NCBI RefSeq assembly: GCF_023667495.1
Contig: NZ_JAMOZL010000003.1
Location: 248,001 to 312,000 of the forward strand
Reading direction: 5' to 3'
Source of the DNA: Dyadobacter sp. MSC1_007
GTDB taxonomy: Bacteria > Bacteroidota > Bacteroidia > Cytophagales > Spirosomataceae
Length of the DNA: 64,000 nt
Under the pieces are notes generated by a model. The model worked only from the letters and a program-made list of their open reading frames with translations, searched no databases and was not told the origin of the DNA. Position numbers and translations under genes: made by a program. Shown in pieces: positions 46,897 to 55,967 of this stretch (position 1 is the stretch's first letter; each line of letters opens with the position of its first letter).

Positions 46897-47529
46897 ATGA
46901 AGAAGATTTTTATTTTACTAGTTTTGTCAATTCTATGCAATTCAGCGCTATATGCCCAGAAGATCGGGTATACGGATATGGAGTTCATAACCAGTAAAAT
47001 GCCCGAATATCAGGCTGCACAGGTGGAGATGAAAAAATTCTCCGACAAATGGGCCAAGGAAATTGGAGAGAAATTTGCCGAAATAGACCGTATGCAAAGG
47101 GCATATATGGCAGAGGAAATCTTGCTAACAGACGAGCTGAAAAGAAAGAGGCAGAATGAAATAAGAGAAAAGGAGCTGGAAGCGGGAGAATACAACAGCA
47201 AAATTTTCGGAATGGAAGGACAGATGTTCCAGAAGAAAAAAGAGCTGATGAAACCTGTTCTCGAAAAAGTTCAGAGGGCAGTAACCAAAGTTTGCAGCCA
47301 GCGCCGTCTCGATTTTATGTTTGACAAATCCAGTGACATAGGCATGCTCTACACCAACCCGAAACACGATTATTCGGATTACGTGATGGAGGAGCTCGGG
47401 ATAGACCCGAAAGCAAACAAAGCCACAGGAAGTAATGACAAAGCTGCCAAACCGGAACAATCCGTGCAGCAGCCGGCACTGGCGCCAAGCTCACCAAAAC
47501 AAAAAAGTACAACCAGTAAACTTAAATAA
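46897..47529 (+). CDS. OmpH/Skp-like periplasmic chaperone, first copy
   Basis: A 210-aa protein with signal peptide (FILLVLSILCNSALYAQ). The OmpH core begins KIGYTDMEFITSKMPEYQ, continues as a long coiled coil (tentacles) and ends VCSQRRLDFMFDKSS. The C-terminal tail is low-complexity Pro, Ala and Lys. Skp holds unfolded outer-membrane proteins for BamA. It is 52 nt after bamA and 10 nt before a second copy. Confidence 0.93.
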   Translation: MKKIFILLVLSILCNSALYAQKIGYTDMEFITSKMPEYQAAQVEMKKFSDKWAKEIGEKFAEIDRMQRAYMAEEILLTDELKRKRQNEIREKELEAGEYNSKIFGMEGQMFQKKKELMKPVLEKVQRAVTKVCSQRRLDFMFDKSSDIGMLYTNPKHDYSDYVMEELGIDPKANKATGSNDKAAKPEQSVQQPALAPSSPKQKSTTSKLK

Positions 47530-47539
47530 GTAACAAGCA

Positions 47540-48184
47540 ATGAAACAAAAATTGATGGCTTTTTTGGTCTTGACGACCATGATCACCACCCCTCTTTTAG
47601 CCCAAACTACCCCTGCAAGCGGACTTACTAAAATAGGTTACACGAACGTTGACTATATACTCGGCAAATTGCCTGAAAGTAAAGTGATGCAGAACCAGCT
47701 TGAAGTTACAAAAGCACAGCTGGACAAGGCAATAGGGGAGACATACAAAGAGGCTCAGGAAAAGTATGAAGCCTATCAGAAAAACGGCGCCAGCATGACT
47801 GACGTGATCCGCGCTGATAAGGAAAAGGAATTGCAGAATTTGCAAAACCGTATCCAGGAAATGCAAACAAATGCACAAAATTCCCTGCAGACTAAGCAAC
47901 AGCAATTGCTGGAACCAATCCTGACCAAGGTTAACAACGCGATTCAGGAAGTGGGTAAAGAAAATGGGTTTCTTTATATTTTGAATATGGATGCTGGTGC
48001 AAATACAACACCGATCATCTTGTTCGCCGCATCTGAAGAAAACAATGCAACGAATCTGATCCTGAGAAAACTGGGTGTAGATCCTGACAAAGTTGAAGCG
48101 GCAGCACCGGCGGCTACCACGCCTGCAAAACCGGCAACCACAGCTCCTGCAACAACGCCAGCAGCGACTCCAAAGAAAAAATAA
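47540..48184 (+). CDS. OmpH/Skp-like periplasmic chaperone, second copy
   Basis: A 214-aa paralogue of the preceding gene, with signal peptide (LMAFLVLTTMITTPLLAQ) and the core KIGYTNVDYILGKLPESKVM. The tail is Pro/Ala/Thr-rich (TTPAKPATTAPATTPAATPK). Such tandem copies behind bamA are common in Bacteroidota. A strong terminator (48205-48248) follows. Confidence 0.93.
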   Translation: MKQKLMAFLVLTTMITTPLLAQTTPASGLTKIGYTNVDYILGKLPESKVMQNQLEVTKAQLDKAIGETYKEAQEKYEAYQKNGASMTDVIRADKEKELQNLQNRIQEMQTNAQNSLQTKQQQLLEPILTKVNNAIQEVGKENGFLYILNMDAGANTTPIILFAASEENNATNLILRKLGVDPDKVEAAAPAATTPAKPATTAPATTPAATPKKK

Positions 48185-48204
48185 TAGCATAGAAATTGAA
48201 CTTT

Positions 48205-48248
48205 AAAAACCGGAGCGCAGTCTTTAAAAAGATTGCGCTCCGGTTTTT
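48205..48248 (+). terminator. Intrinsic terminator of the uppS-bamA-skp operon
   Basis: A 20-bp stem AAAAACCGGAGCGCAGTCTT with its partner at 48229-48248 (one G-U), 4-nt loop, T run. It ends the unit begun at uppS. Confidence 0.92.
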
Positions 48249-48462
48249 GCTTTGGTCGTATGAATGCTTTGCGCTTGCTTTAATTATAAACCCCTTGCGT
48301 GTCTATTATTCGAAAAGTACAAAATTGATTTTTCGTACATTAACGTTTTTCGGGAATTTCAATTTTACAACTAATCACAGGGCATTCTATACAGGATTTA
48401 CTAGTTTTGCGTTAAGATCAAAGTATTCTTTAACCCATGGAATTAATTATATTTTTGACATT

Positions 48463-50061
48463 ATGTTTACAGGAAAAATTCATAAAATACTGATACTTCT
48501 GATACCCGTTTTTTTTGCTTTCAGGGCTCAGGGGCAGGATAATATGAAGAATACTTCAACAGGTCCCCTGCAACTTATTTTTCCCACCGAACCAGAATGG
48601 AACGTACTATATGAAGGTAAAGAGATCAATTTCCACCTTCAGACCAGGGGAGGGAAGAGTGACTCGGTAAAGTACAGCATACAGAGTGGCCTGCTAAAGG
48701 ATATGAAGTTTGATTCGACTGGGCACTTTGTATGGACACCTGGCTTTGATATCGCCGATCGTATTAATACTACCAAATCGTTCCCCGTTGTATTTGAAGC
48801 GCAGACTTCGTCGGGGGAAAGTATTTCAAGAGAAGTTGTATTTAAAGTGAACCATGTGAACCGGCCGCCCCAGGTGGACGAGTTGCAGCCGTTCTACGTA
48901 CAGTACAAGACACAGAATGTATATAAGATCGATATGGGCTCAGTGCGCGACCCGGACGGCGACCCGATCGTGTTTGTACCTATCCTGGAAGAAATGCCTG
49001 AGGCGATGAAGCTGACGGCAGCAGGCGAGATTACCTGGGACCCGTCGGTAGTTCAGTTTAACATTCTGAAAAAGGGTGCGAAGTACATGGAATTCTATGT
49101 AGAAGACCAGCCTTCGAAAGCGCGCACAAAAGGACGCCTGAAACTTGACGTCACACAAATGGACCTTGCTCCTGATTTTACAGTTATACCGCAAAATTCA
49201 GTTGTCAGAAGCGCCGAAAACAACCGCATCAACCTACGCTTTACATTATCGGATCCGAATGGCGAGGATGATATAACCACATTTAATTTCATTTCAGAAA
49301 ACAAGAAAGTACCGCAAGCGGCACTAGTCAAAAATACGGCCACTAGCTACGAATTCATTTGGGAACCGGGCTATGATTTTGTGAAAGACCCTTTTGATAC
49401 GCTTGCGTTCAATGTCACATTCTATGTGCTGGACAAGGCGCAGAATAAGAAAGAACGTACGGTAAAGTTTGTAATCAAGAATACCGTGGATGAAAGTCTG
49501 CGGGACACGTACGTGTACAATCTGTACCGGGGCGCACTTGTGAATGCCTGGGGCTTGATCGAACAAATGACGGAAAGAGAACAAGAGCTTAAAAAGGCTT
49601 ACTCGCGTGCCAAGAAAGGCAAGCGCAGCCGGTCATTGCTGAATGCATCGCTTGGTGCCACCACAGGCCTTGCGCCGGTAATTGCCACCAACGATCAGAA
49701 GACCCGTGGATATATTACAACGATCGGTGGTACAACGGTTGCGACCGTTGGGACACTTGAAGCGACGGAAGTAATTGGAAAGTCAGTAAACGGCTTGCTC
49801 GATCGCTTTAATTATGTCATGCAAAAGAAGAATGAACTGCAAAACAAAGGAGACGTCTTCGCGCGTGAATGGGGACAGAAGTCGGCCCGCCGCCATCCGG
49901 ACTTTATCCGCAAGCTCGACGAATTCAAAGCATTAATGAACCTGAGCGGCCTCGTAGCATTGGAGCTCGACGCCAATTGGGAAAATAAAAAGGAAGCAAC
50001 GGATGTCGCGATCAAAAAGACATTCAAAGATTTCGTTCCTTACACGAAAGACGAGAATTGA
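48463..50061 (+). CDS. Large secreted protein with Ig/cadherin-like domains, unknown
   Basis: The start is set at the ATG at 48463 (MFTGKIHKILILL, 532 aa), which begins a signal peptide (ending FRAQGQ); the open frame runs upstream to 48196 but that part crosses the skp terminator. The mature protein has three beta domains: about 35-125, 130-230 (NRPPQVDELQPFYVQ, then RDPDGDPIVF, a cadherin-like calcium motif) and 230-340 (APDFTVIPQNSVVRS, then LSDPNGEDD). A helical C-terminal half (345-532) contains a hydrophobic Gly/Thr-rich stretch (IGGTTVATVGTLEATEVIG). No T9SS sorting domain is seen. Probably in the periplasm or on the surface; no function is recognised. A box TAGTTTTG lies at 48402-48409. 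Confidence 0.8.
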   Translation: MFTGKIHKILILLIPVFFAFRAQGQDNMKNTSTGPLQLIFPTEPEWNVLYEGKEINFHLQTRGGKSDSVKYSIQSGLLKDMKFDSTGHFVWTPGFDIADRINTTKSFPVVFEAQTSSGESISREVVFKVNHVNRPPQVDELQPFYVQYKTQNVYKIDMGSVRDPDGDPIVFVPILEEMPEAMKLTAAGEITWDPSVVQFNILKKGAKYMEFYVEDQPSKARTKGRLKLDVTQMDLAPDFTVIPQNSVVRSAENNRINLRFTLSDPNGEDDITTFNFISENKKVPQAALVKNTATSYEFIWEPGYDFVKDPFDTLAFNVTFYVLDKAQNKKERTVKFVIKNTVDESLRDTYVYNLYRGALVNAWGLIEQMTEREQELKKAYSRAKKGKRSRSLLNASLGATTGLAPVIATNDQKTRGYITTIGGTTVATVGTLEATEVIGKSVNGLLDRFNYVMQKKNELQNKGDVFAREWGQKSARRHPDFIRKLDEFKALMNLSGLVALELDANWENKKEATDVAIKKTFKDFVPYTKDEN

Positions 50062-50083
50062 TAGACCAACTAGTCAGATAGCA

Positions 50084-50111
50084 AAAAAAGAGAGCATTAG
50101 CTCTCTTTTTT
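50084..50111. terminator. Bidirectional terminator overlapping the end of lspA
   Basis: A perfect 12-bp stem AAAAAAGAGAGC/GCTCTCTTTTTT (50084-50095, 50100-50111) with loop ATTA; A and T runs on either side. The lspA stop codon (50097-50099) is in the loop. Confidence 0.88.
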
Positions 50112-50855
50112 ATTTTCATCTTCTTCCTGCTGCTCAGAAGTAGGCGAATCCTCTTCCTCCCTCTCGTCCCTTTTCACCGCTTCCGCTCCTTCCTCCCTTT
50201 CTCCCTCTTCCCTCTCCTCCGTTTCCACCCTTTCCTCCCTTTCTCCCTCCTCCTTCTCACCTTCTTCCGTCCCGTGCGAATGGAAACTGCCCTGGAATAT
50301 CAGGATGCTGCAAACGCCAAGGAAAATGCAGGAATCTGCAATATTGAATATCGGTGTGGAGTAATATTGTCCGCCCCATACCGGCACCCAGTCGGGAATA
50401 AAGCCTTCCCAGAAGTCTACAAATATCATATCGATCACCTGTCCGTGAAACCAGGGGGTCGGCGAACCATAAGGCGCATTGTCGAGTAGCACGCCGTAAA
50501 AAGTACTGTCTATCACATTTCCTACCGCGCCGGCCAGGATCATCGCCAGTGCCCAAAGCAAACCTTTGGAAGCGCCCACTTTTGCCAAATGGATCATGTA
50601 ACCGCCGATCGCGACCATGGCTACCAATCTGAATAATGTCAGAAAAAGTTTTCCGTATTCGTGGCCGAGTTGCATGCCAAACGCCATGCCCGGATTGAGC
50701 ACGTAATGCAGTTTAAGCCAGTTACCGATCAATGCAATCTGTCCCGAAAAGCCGGGTTCCATGTATTTATGAACCAAAAGTTTGGAAGCCTGATCAACAA
50801 CAATGAGCAGTAAGCTGAAAACTAAATAGGGGGTTGGATTTCTGGATTGGTTCAT
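50097..50855 (-). CDS. lspA: Lipoprotein signal peptidase with acidic tail
   Basis: A 252-aa LspA (family usually about 160-210). The four-helix core is intact: VVDQASKLLVHKY, LHYVLNPGMAFG, GAVGNVIDSTFYG and IFNIADSCIFLG, with the catalytic Asp pair at about 116 and 174. It removes signal peptides from lipoproteins, of which this window encodes several. From residue 196 a highly acidic tail (EEGEKEEGEREE and so on, 57 residues) follows, coded by a polypurine tract with an 18-bp direct repeat. The gene lies 51 nt downstream of the proline dehydrogenase gene. Confidence 0.93.
   Translation of the reverse strand: MNQSRNPTPYLVFSLLLIVVDQASKLLVHKYMEPGFSGQIALIGNWLKLHYVLNPGMAFGMQLGHEYGKLFLTLFRLVAMVAIGGYMIHLAKVGASKGLLWALAMILAGAVGNVIDSTFYGVLLDNAPYGSPTPWFHGQVIDMIFVDFWEGFIPDWVPVWGGQYYSTPIFNIADSCIFLGVCSILIFQGSFHSHGTEEGEKEEGEREERVETEEREEGEREEGAEAVKRDEREEEDSPTSEQQEEDENKKES
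50190..50249. repeat. Direct repeat in the acidic tail of lspA
   Basis: TTCCTCCCTTTCTCCCTC occurs at 50190-50207 and again at 50232-50249, 42 bp apart on the plus strand. The surrounding 170 bp is nearly all pyrimidine on this strand. Likely origin by slippage of a 14-codon unit. Confidence 0.75.
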
Positions 50856-50906
50856 TCGGTTTTTAATACAATTGTCGATCTTCGGAATGCGAAAGTAATA
50901 ACTTAC

Positions 50907-52109
50907 TTATAAAGAACCGATTCCTCTTCTCTTCAATTCACTTTTGACTAATAAAAACTCTCGGCTGCTTTGCCCGGCTATTGAAGTGTTTTCTTCGGCC
51001 CGGCGGATGAGGTAGGGGAGTACGGCATTGATGGGGCCGTACGGGACATATTTGGCTACATTATAGCCTACTTTGGCAAGATTATAAGAAATATTGTCGC
51101 TCATTCCCAACAACTGTGCGAACCAGATACGGTCGTCGTTGTTGGCAATACCGAGTTTTTTCATTTTGATGGCACAGTACTGCGAGCTGTATTCGTTGTG
51201 CGTGCCGAGGCAAATGGCGATATGTTCGAGGCGGTCGAGGCAGAAATCGATAGCGAGATTATAATCAATATCCGTAGCCTCTTTGGAAACATGGATGGGG
51301 TTGAAATACTCGTTTTCCCGTGCACGTAGCCGCTCTTTTTCCATATAAGCGCCACGTACGAGCTTGCCGCCCAGAAAATAGCCTTTTTGCCTGGCTACGA
51401 GAAAAGCTGTTTTGAGTGCTTCCAGCGTTTCGTGCCGGTAGAGCTGATAGGTGTTGTAGACAATGGCCCGCTCGCGGTTGAATTTCTGCATCATTTCGTA
51501 GGCAAGATCGTCGATCACGCCCTGGATCCAGCTTTCTTCCGCATCAATAAATATCCGCACACCTTTCGCATATGCATGCTCGCAAAGACGCTCGACGCGC
51601 TCATGTGCACGGCCATATGCAGCTTTCTCATCCTCGGAAAGCTCATCCTTTTTCTGAACTTTCTCTAACAGCTCTGAGGACGCAACGCCCGTTACTTTGA
51701 ACACTGAGAACGGAATGCTTTCGGAACCGGCCGCTTTATCGATGGTTTTGAAAATTTCAAGGGCGGTGGCCTCAAAGCTGGCCTCCTCGTCTTCACCCTC
51801 AACCGAATAATCGAGGATGGTCCCAATGCCGGAGCTGCTCAATGCCTTAATGGTGGCATCGCAATCGTTAATCGTCTCACCGCCACAGAATTGTTCAAAA
51901 ATGGTGGCACGGATCAGATTTTTTATAGGTAAGTTGAGTTTTAGTGCAAGCTTTATAAAAAAAGTGCCTAAATTTACCACTCGAGCCTGATTCATAAGGC
52001 TGAATAACCAGTACGTCTTCCTTAGTTTAGCGTCGGATTTGGAGGCAAAGGCAACGGAAGTATCTTCAAAAAATACAGGTATTTGGTCTTTTGGTGAGGG
52101 ATATGCCAT
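50907..52109 (-). CDS. Proline dehydrogenase
   Basis: A 400-aa FAD enzyme (TIM barrel) that oxidises proline to pyrroline-5-carboxylate, the first step of proline degradation. Motifs: SVFKVTGVASSELLEKVQ, VRIFIDAEESWIQG, GGKLVRGAYMEKERLRA, AKYVPYGPINAVLPYLIRRA and the flavin-contacting RRAEENTS. It is the monofunctional type; the P5C dehydrogenase is not adjacent. No family-specific regulator is visible. lspA follows on the same strand. Confidence 0.94.
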   Translation of the reverse strand: MAYPSPKDQIPVFFEDTSVAFASKSDAKLRKTYWLFSLMNQARVVNLGTFFIKLALKLNLPIKNLIRATIFEQFCGGETINDCDATIKALSSSGIGTILDYSVEGEDEEASFEATALEIFKTIDKAAGSESIPFSVFKVTGVASSELLEKVQKKDELSEDEKAAYGRAHERVERLCEHAYAKGVRIFIDAEESWIQGVIDDLAYEMMQKFNRERAIVYNTYQLYRHETLEALKTAFLVARQKGYFLGGKLVRGAYMEKERLRARENEYFNPIHVSKEATDIDYNLAIDFCLDRLEHIAICLGTHNEYSSQYCAIKMKKLGIANNDDRIWFAQLLGMSDNISYNLAKVGYNVAKYVPYGPINAVLPYLIRRAEENTSIAGQSSREFLLVKSELKRRGIGSL

Positions 52110-52294
52110 TTTTAATGTACGTTTTTCCTGAGTGGTTGTTTAACAAATCGTGATAAAAACACAGGAAGAAAGTAATACGCATTAAGAAGTTGATTGACTT
52201 TTATGGCATCAAATGTACGTCAATCCCAGAAATACGCATAATACCGGATCAAAATATTACAATTATCATTTTTATTAAGGACAAGTTTTTGAAT

Positions 52295-53389
52295 ATGAAT
52301 GCTTCTTTAGATATCCTTCCGCTTAGCAGTTGGATCAATACCGAAGGAAAGCCTTTGGTAATCGCCGGGCCTTGCAGCGCAGAGACCGAGGAACAAATGT
52401 TAGAAACCGCAACCCAGATCAAAGAGGAAGGATTTGCGCACGTAATCCGTGCGGGAATTTGGAAACCGAGGACTCGTCCAGGAAGTTTTGAAGGAATGGG
52501 TGAAGCGGCTTTGCCATGGTTGCAAGCTGTGAAGCAGCAAACAGGCTTGCCTGTTGCGGTGGAAGTTGCTAACCCTCAGCATATCGAATTGGCATTGAAA
52601 TACGGCGTGGATATCCTTTGGGTAGGAGCCCGCACAACGGTGAACCCGTTCAATGTTCAGGAACTTGCCGATGCATTAAAAGGAGTCGATGTGCCTGTTT
52701 TGGTTAAAAACCCTGTGAACCCCGACCTGCAACTGTGGGTAGGAGCGCTGGAACGTTTGAACCAGGCCGGTGTGAAGAAACTGGGTGCAATCCACCGCGG
52801 TTTCTCCAATGCACAGGAAACGAAGTTCCGTAACTCACCAATGTGGAACATCGCCATTGAGCTCAAAACACTTTTCCCTGAATTGCCGGTAATCGGTGAC
52901 CCAAGCCATATGGCTGGAAAACGTGCTTACCTGTACGAACTTGCACAACGCGCGCTTGATTTGCATTATGACGGTCTGATCATTGAATCACACCGTGACC
53001 CGGATAAGGCGTGGTCGGATGCTGCACAGCAATTGACGCCTGCGGCTTTGAGCCAAATGCTGCATGACCTGCACGTACGTAAAGAATCTTACGGCAGCGA
53101 TTACCAGTCACAACTGGAAGTGATCCGTGGCAAAATCGATAATCTCGATCGCGAATTGCTCGAAACGCTTGCTAATCGTATGGCTTTGGTTGAGAAACTT
53201 GCCGAATACAAACGTGATAACAACGTTGCTGCATACCAGGTTGATCGTTTCCGTGAAGTGCTTGAAACACGTGCGGGATGGGGCAAGAGCATGAATTTGT
53301 ACCCAAATCTTGTGGATGAGCTCTTCAAGCTAGTCCACATGGAATCAATCCGCAAGCAAACCGAGGTGATGAACCAGGTTAGCGCTTAG
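52295..53389 (+). CDS. DAHP synthase/chorismate mutase fusion
   Basis: A 364-aa bifunctional enzyme of aromatic amino-acid synthesis. The start is the ATG at 52295 (MNASLDILPLSSW); the frame extends to 52190 but that part is AT-rich spacer. Residues 1-265 are a type I-beta DAHP synthase: VIAGPCSAETEEQML, VIRAGIWKPRTRPGSFEG, LVKNPVNPDLQLW, AIHRGFSN, GDPSHMAGKR and IESHRDPDKAWSD. Residues about 275-360 are an AroQ chorismate mutase (IRGKIDNLDRELLETLANRM, then KLAEYKRDNNVAAYQVDRF). The mutase domain often regulates the synthase by prephenate binding. A terminator follows. Confidence 0.96.
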   Translation: MNASLDILPLSSWINTEGKPLVIAGPCSAETEEQMLETATQIKEEGFAHVIRAGIWKPRTRPGSFEGMGEAALPWLQAVKQQTGLPVAVEVANPQHIELALKYGVDILWVGARTTVNPFNVQELADALKGVDVPVLVKNPVNPDLQLWVGALERLNQAGVKKLGAIHRGFSNAQETKFRNSPMWNIAIELKTLFPELPVIGDPSHMAGKRAYLYELAQRALDLHYDGLIIESHRDPDKAWSDAAQQLTPAALSQMLHDLHVRKESYGSDYQSQLEVIRGKIDNLDRELLETLANRMALVEKLAEYKRDNNVAAYQVDRFREVLETRAGWGKSMNLYPNLVDELFKLVHMESIRKQTEVMNQVSA

Positions 53390-53411
53390 TAAAGATCATA
53401 TATTTTAGTTT

Positions 53412-53448
53412 AAAGGCTGTCTCATTTAATGGGGCAGCCTTTATTTTT
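53412..53448 (+). terminator. Intrinsic terminator after the DAHP synthase gene
   Basis: Stem AAAGGCTG/CAGCCTTT (53412-53419, 53435-53442) then ATTTTT. The convergent SGNH gene ends 12 nt further on. Confidence 0.78.
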
Positions 53449-53453
53449 ATACA

Positions 53454-54095
53454 TCAAATACCTTTTTCTTTCAAAACGCGATCGATTTCACGCGCCCATA
53501 TTGCATAGGCCTTCGTGTTCAAATGCTGGTTATCAACTGCGAACTCTGATTTCAGGCCGGTGGAATCGGAAATATACCGGTTGAGGTCTATGAAAGTGAT
53601 GTGATTTTGCTTGCAATAGCCAATTAGAAAGCCATTCAATGCGTCTACCTCCTTTTTACTGGCCGGGTTTTGTTGCTCATACACGGTAAGTGTCACGACC
53701 GGGACAATTTGGTTTTTCCGAAGTATTTCAAGCATTGTCCTGAAATTGGCCTGTATCTTTTCCTGCGCGACGCCGATCGTAATATCATTGGTCCCACCCT
53801 TTATAAAACAAACCTTCGGGTGCAAGTCTACAACATGGCTTTGGATCAGTTGGAGGAAATGATAGGTACACTGGCCCGGCAATGCATTGTTCATCACATC
53901 GGTTCTACCAAGCAACTCGACCCATTTGCCTTGCGCGGTGATCGAATTTCCGTACATGACAATTGTTGGATTTCCTTTAAGTGTTACAAAACGCTGCGCG
54001 ATCTTGTCCCGGTAAACGAACGCCATTGTTAAAAAAGCGACAATAAGGGCCGCATTGAGCACAAGGGAGGCCGTTAAAAGTGGTTGCTTTTTCAT
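53454..54095 (-). CDS. SGNH/GDSL hydrolase, membrane-anchored
   Basis: A 213-aa esterase-like protein with an N-terminal hydrophobic anchor (SLVLNAALIVAFLTMAFVY). The SGNH blocks are visible: MYGNSITAQGKW (Ser), NALPGQ (Gly), FIKGGTNDI (Asn) and AVDNQHLN (Asp and His). The nucleophile context GNSIT replaces the common GDS. It probably acts in the periplasm on carbohydrate or lipid esters; the substrate is unknown. It is followed upstream by tdk, 20 nt away on the same strand. Confidence 0.9.
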   Translation of the reverse strand: MKKQPLLTASLVLNAALIVAFLTMAFVYRDKIAQRFVTLKGNPTIVMYGNSITAQGKWVELLGRTDVMNNALPGQCTYHFLQLIQSHVVDLHPKVCFIKGGTNDITIGVAQEKIQANFRTMLEILRKNQIVPVVTLTVYEQQNPASKKEVDALNGFLIGYCKQNHITFIDLNRYISDSTGLKSEFAVDNQHLNTKAYAIWAREIDRVLKEKGI

Positions 54096-54115
54096 GATGT
54101 GTTATTTAAATGCGC

Positions 54116-54703
54116 TCAGGCTCTTTCTCCAAGATTGAAACATCTTCTGCAACGGGCTTCATAAAGATCGGTTTCGCCAAGAAGCACCCTTTCACTGGAT
54201 GGCGAAAGTCGGTAAGAATGCGACGCAACTTCTCCACAAACCATGCATATCGCGTGGACTTTAGTTACATATTCCGCAATGGCCATCAGTTGGGGCATGC
54301 AGCCGAAAGGTTTTCCCATATAATCCATATCGAGGCCGGCAATAATCACGCGCTTGCCGGAATTGGCCAGATCGTCGCAAACGCCAACGATTCCTTCATC
54401 GAAAAACTGGGCTTCGTCCAGGCCCACGACCTCGCAATTTTCGGCCAGGTCTGATATTTGCTGGGAGAATTCCACGGGGATAGACCGTATTGAATTGTCA
54501 TTATGTGAAACAATGTTCTCTTCGTGGTAGCGTTTATCCAGAGCAGGTTTAAAAATCTGGATCCGCTGCCGGGCGATTTTGGCACGGTTCAGCCGACGGA
54601 TCAGCTCCTCGGTTTTGCCCGAAAACATGGATCCGCAAATAACTTCGATCCAGCCGGTACGGGGATTTTGATTTTCTCTTCTGTGCGATGGTTCTACAAA
54701 CAT
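54116..54703 (-). CDS. tdk: Thymidine kinase
   Basis: A 195-aa TK1-type thymidine kinase of the salvage pathway. P-loop [15 protein letters not shown], catalytic Glu in GLDEAQFFD, and the zinc-ribbon Cys pairs in CMVCGEV and ARCRRCF are present. The N-terminal stretch [18 protein letters not shown] is typical for Bacteroidota. It is divergent from the 54806 gene and first of a pair with the SGNH gene. Confidence 0.96.
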   Translation of the reverse strand: MFVEPSHRRENQNPRTGWIEVICGSMFSGKTEELIRRLNRAKIARQRIQIFKPALDKRYHEENIVSHNDNSIRSIPVEFSQQISDLAENCEVVGLDEAQFFDEGIVGVCDDLANSGKRVIIAGLDMDYMGKPFGCMPQLMAIAEYVTKVHAICMVCGEVASHSYRLSPSSERVLLGETDLYEARCRRCFNLGERA

Positions 54704-54805
54704 ATTGGTGCCGTACCAACCTCTGAAAGGTCAATTTTTATTTTATATTTACAAATCAAACATATTTTTCTCAAACACGATCGTTACTAAAAGCTCTTAT
54801 TCGTT

Positions 54806-55912
54806 ATGCCGGATAATTTGAATTCAATCGCACTCAACCAGTACTCAGCACGATTCACTACTACTGTTCTGAATGAAGCGTACAGGTCGCAGGACGTCAT
54901 TACCGGTGCCGGATTATTAAAACTGACACCCGTAAGGCAGGTGAACCTGGGTATACTCAACCGCCTGTTTGAAGAATGGAAAAGCAATGCCGAAGCCTTT
55001 CGCAGCCCTTATTTTGACTTTTCCAACGAAGAGGTAAAAAGTGCGCTGGAAGAATTCATGAACATCGCTTCGCAACACATTGCAGTGAAACGCAGTGACC
55101 TCGAACCGCTGCTTTCCGATTCCGTAAAAGACGCACTGAAACTGCTACTGACACCGGCCATCTATTTCGAAGATAAGATCCGGGCCAACTCGGACGCTGA
55201 ATTTACCCATGAAAAGGCTGAACAGCTGGTGAAATATACCCATATCCATCGCGGGATAGCGGAAGCAATGCTGGGCCGTCTTACCGACAGCGGCTCCAAT
55301 TCCGTTTACCAGACGCAGGCGGTGAGCTGGCTTTATGAATTTAAGGATAATGCGGATCTCGTGGACAATGCGGATGAGCATTTGCTCCAATTTTCTGAGA
55401 TTTTCCCGATCAATCTTGCCGAGTTTAAAATCCAGGAAGCTGGAAAAGTACAGCAGGGAGGCGCACGCCATGAATCGTTTTTTGACTCGGCACTCAGTCA
55501 GCTTGAACCGATGAATGCGCCGAGGCCGTCAGCACCACGCGCGGAACCCGCCTCAGCGGTGATTGGTGAAATCGTTGCAAAAGCCAATTCCGGCGAACGC
55601 GAGTCATTGAACAACCGGTTCAAAGTAGAAATTCCGCAGCCATCCGACGACAAGGCTTACGGAACAGTTCCTATGCGAGTAGAAACTATCGCGGGTTCCA
55701 TTCCATTGGGACAGCGGTTTATGTTCGTAAACCAGCTTTTCGATCGTAACAGTGAGCATTTTGATAAAGCTGTCTACGAGTTAGACCGTGTGAAGAGTTT
55801 TGAAGAAGCCGAAAACCTGATATGGCATCGGTACGCATCCAAGTATGCCTGGGATGTCAATGGAGAAGCAGTAACCGCTTTGCTTGCCATTGTAAAAAGA
55901 AAATTCGCCTGA
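54806..55912 (+). CDS. Conserved-looking protein of unknown function
   Basis: A 368-aa soluble protein, no signal peptide or transmembrane helix. The N-terminal two thirds are helical (SALEEFMNIASQHIAVKRSD). A Pro/Ala-rich linker lies at about 235-255. The C-terminal part (about 295-368) looks like a compact domain: IPLGQRFMFVNQLFDRNSEH, then ENLIWHRYASKYAWDVNGEA. It is not a family I can name; the C-terminal domain is the better search handle. It is transcribed divergently from tdk and ends at a bidirectional terminator. Confidence 0.75.
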   Translation: MPDNLNSIALNQYSARFTTTVLNEAYRSQDVITGAGLLKLTPVRQVNLGILNRLFEEWKSNAEAFRSPYFDFSNEEVKSALEEFMNIASQHIAVKRSDLEPLLSDSVKDALKLLLTPAIYFEDKIRANSDAEFTHEKAEQLVKYTHIHRGIAEAMLGRLTDSGSNSVYQTQAVSWLYEFKDNADLVDNADEHLLQFSEIFPINLAEFKIQEAGKVQQGGARHESFFDSALSQLEPMNAPRPSAPRAEPASAVIGEIVAKANSGERESLNNRFKVEIPQPSDDKAYGTVPMRVETIAGSIPLGQRFMFVNQLFDRNSEHFDKAVYELDRVKSFEEAENLIWHRYASKYAWDVNGEAVTALLAIVKRKFA

Positions 55913-55932
55913 GCCAATCCACCAGGCTTTAC

Positions 55933-55967
55933 AAATGCACCGGAACGAAAGCTTCGGTGCATTTTTT
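55933..55967. terminator. Bidirectional terminator between convergent genes
   Basis: Stem AAATGCACCG/CGGTGCATTT (55933-55942, 55955-55964), loop 12 nt, T run after. It reaches into the stop codon of the HMG-CoA lyase-like gene. Confidence 0.85.

Noticed and set aside
48196-48462. N-terminal extension of the 48463 gene
   Set aside because: It includes the skp operon terminator and lacks protein-like composition; the ATG at 48463 begins a normal signal peptide.
52190-52294. N-terminal extension of the DAHP synthase
   Set aside because: AT-rich spacer; the family N-terminus starts near the ATG at 52295.
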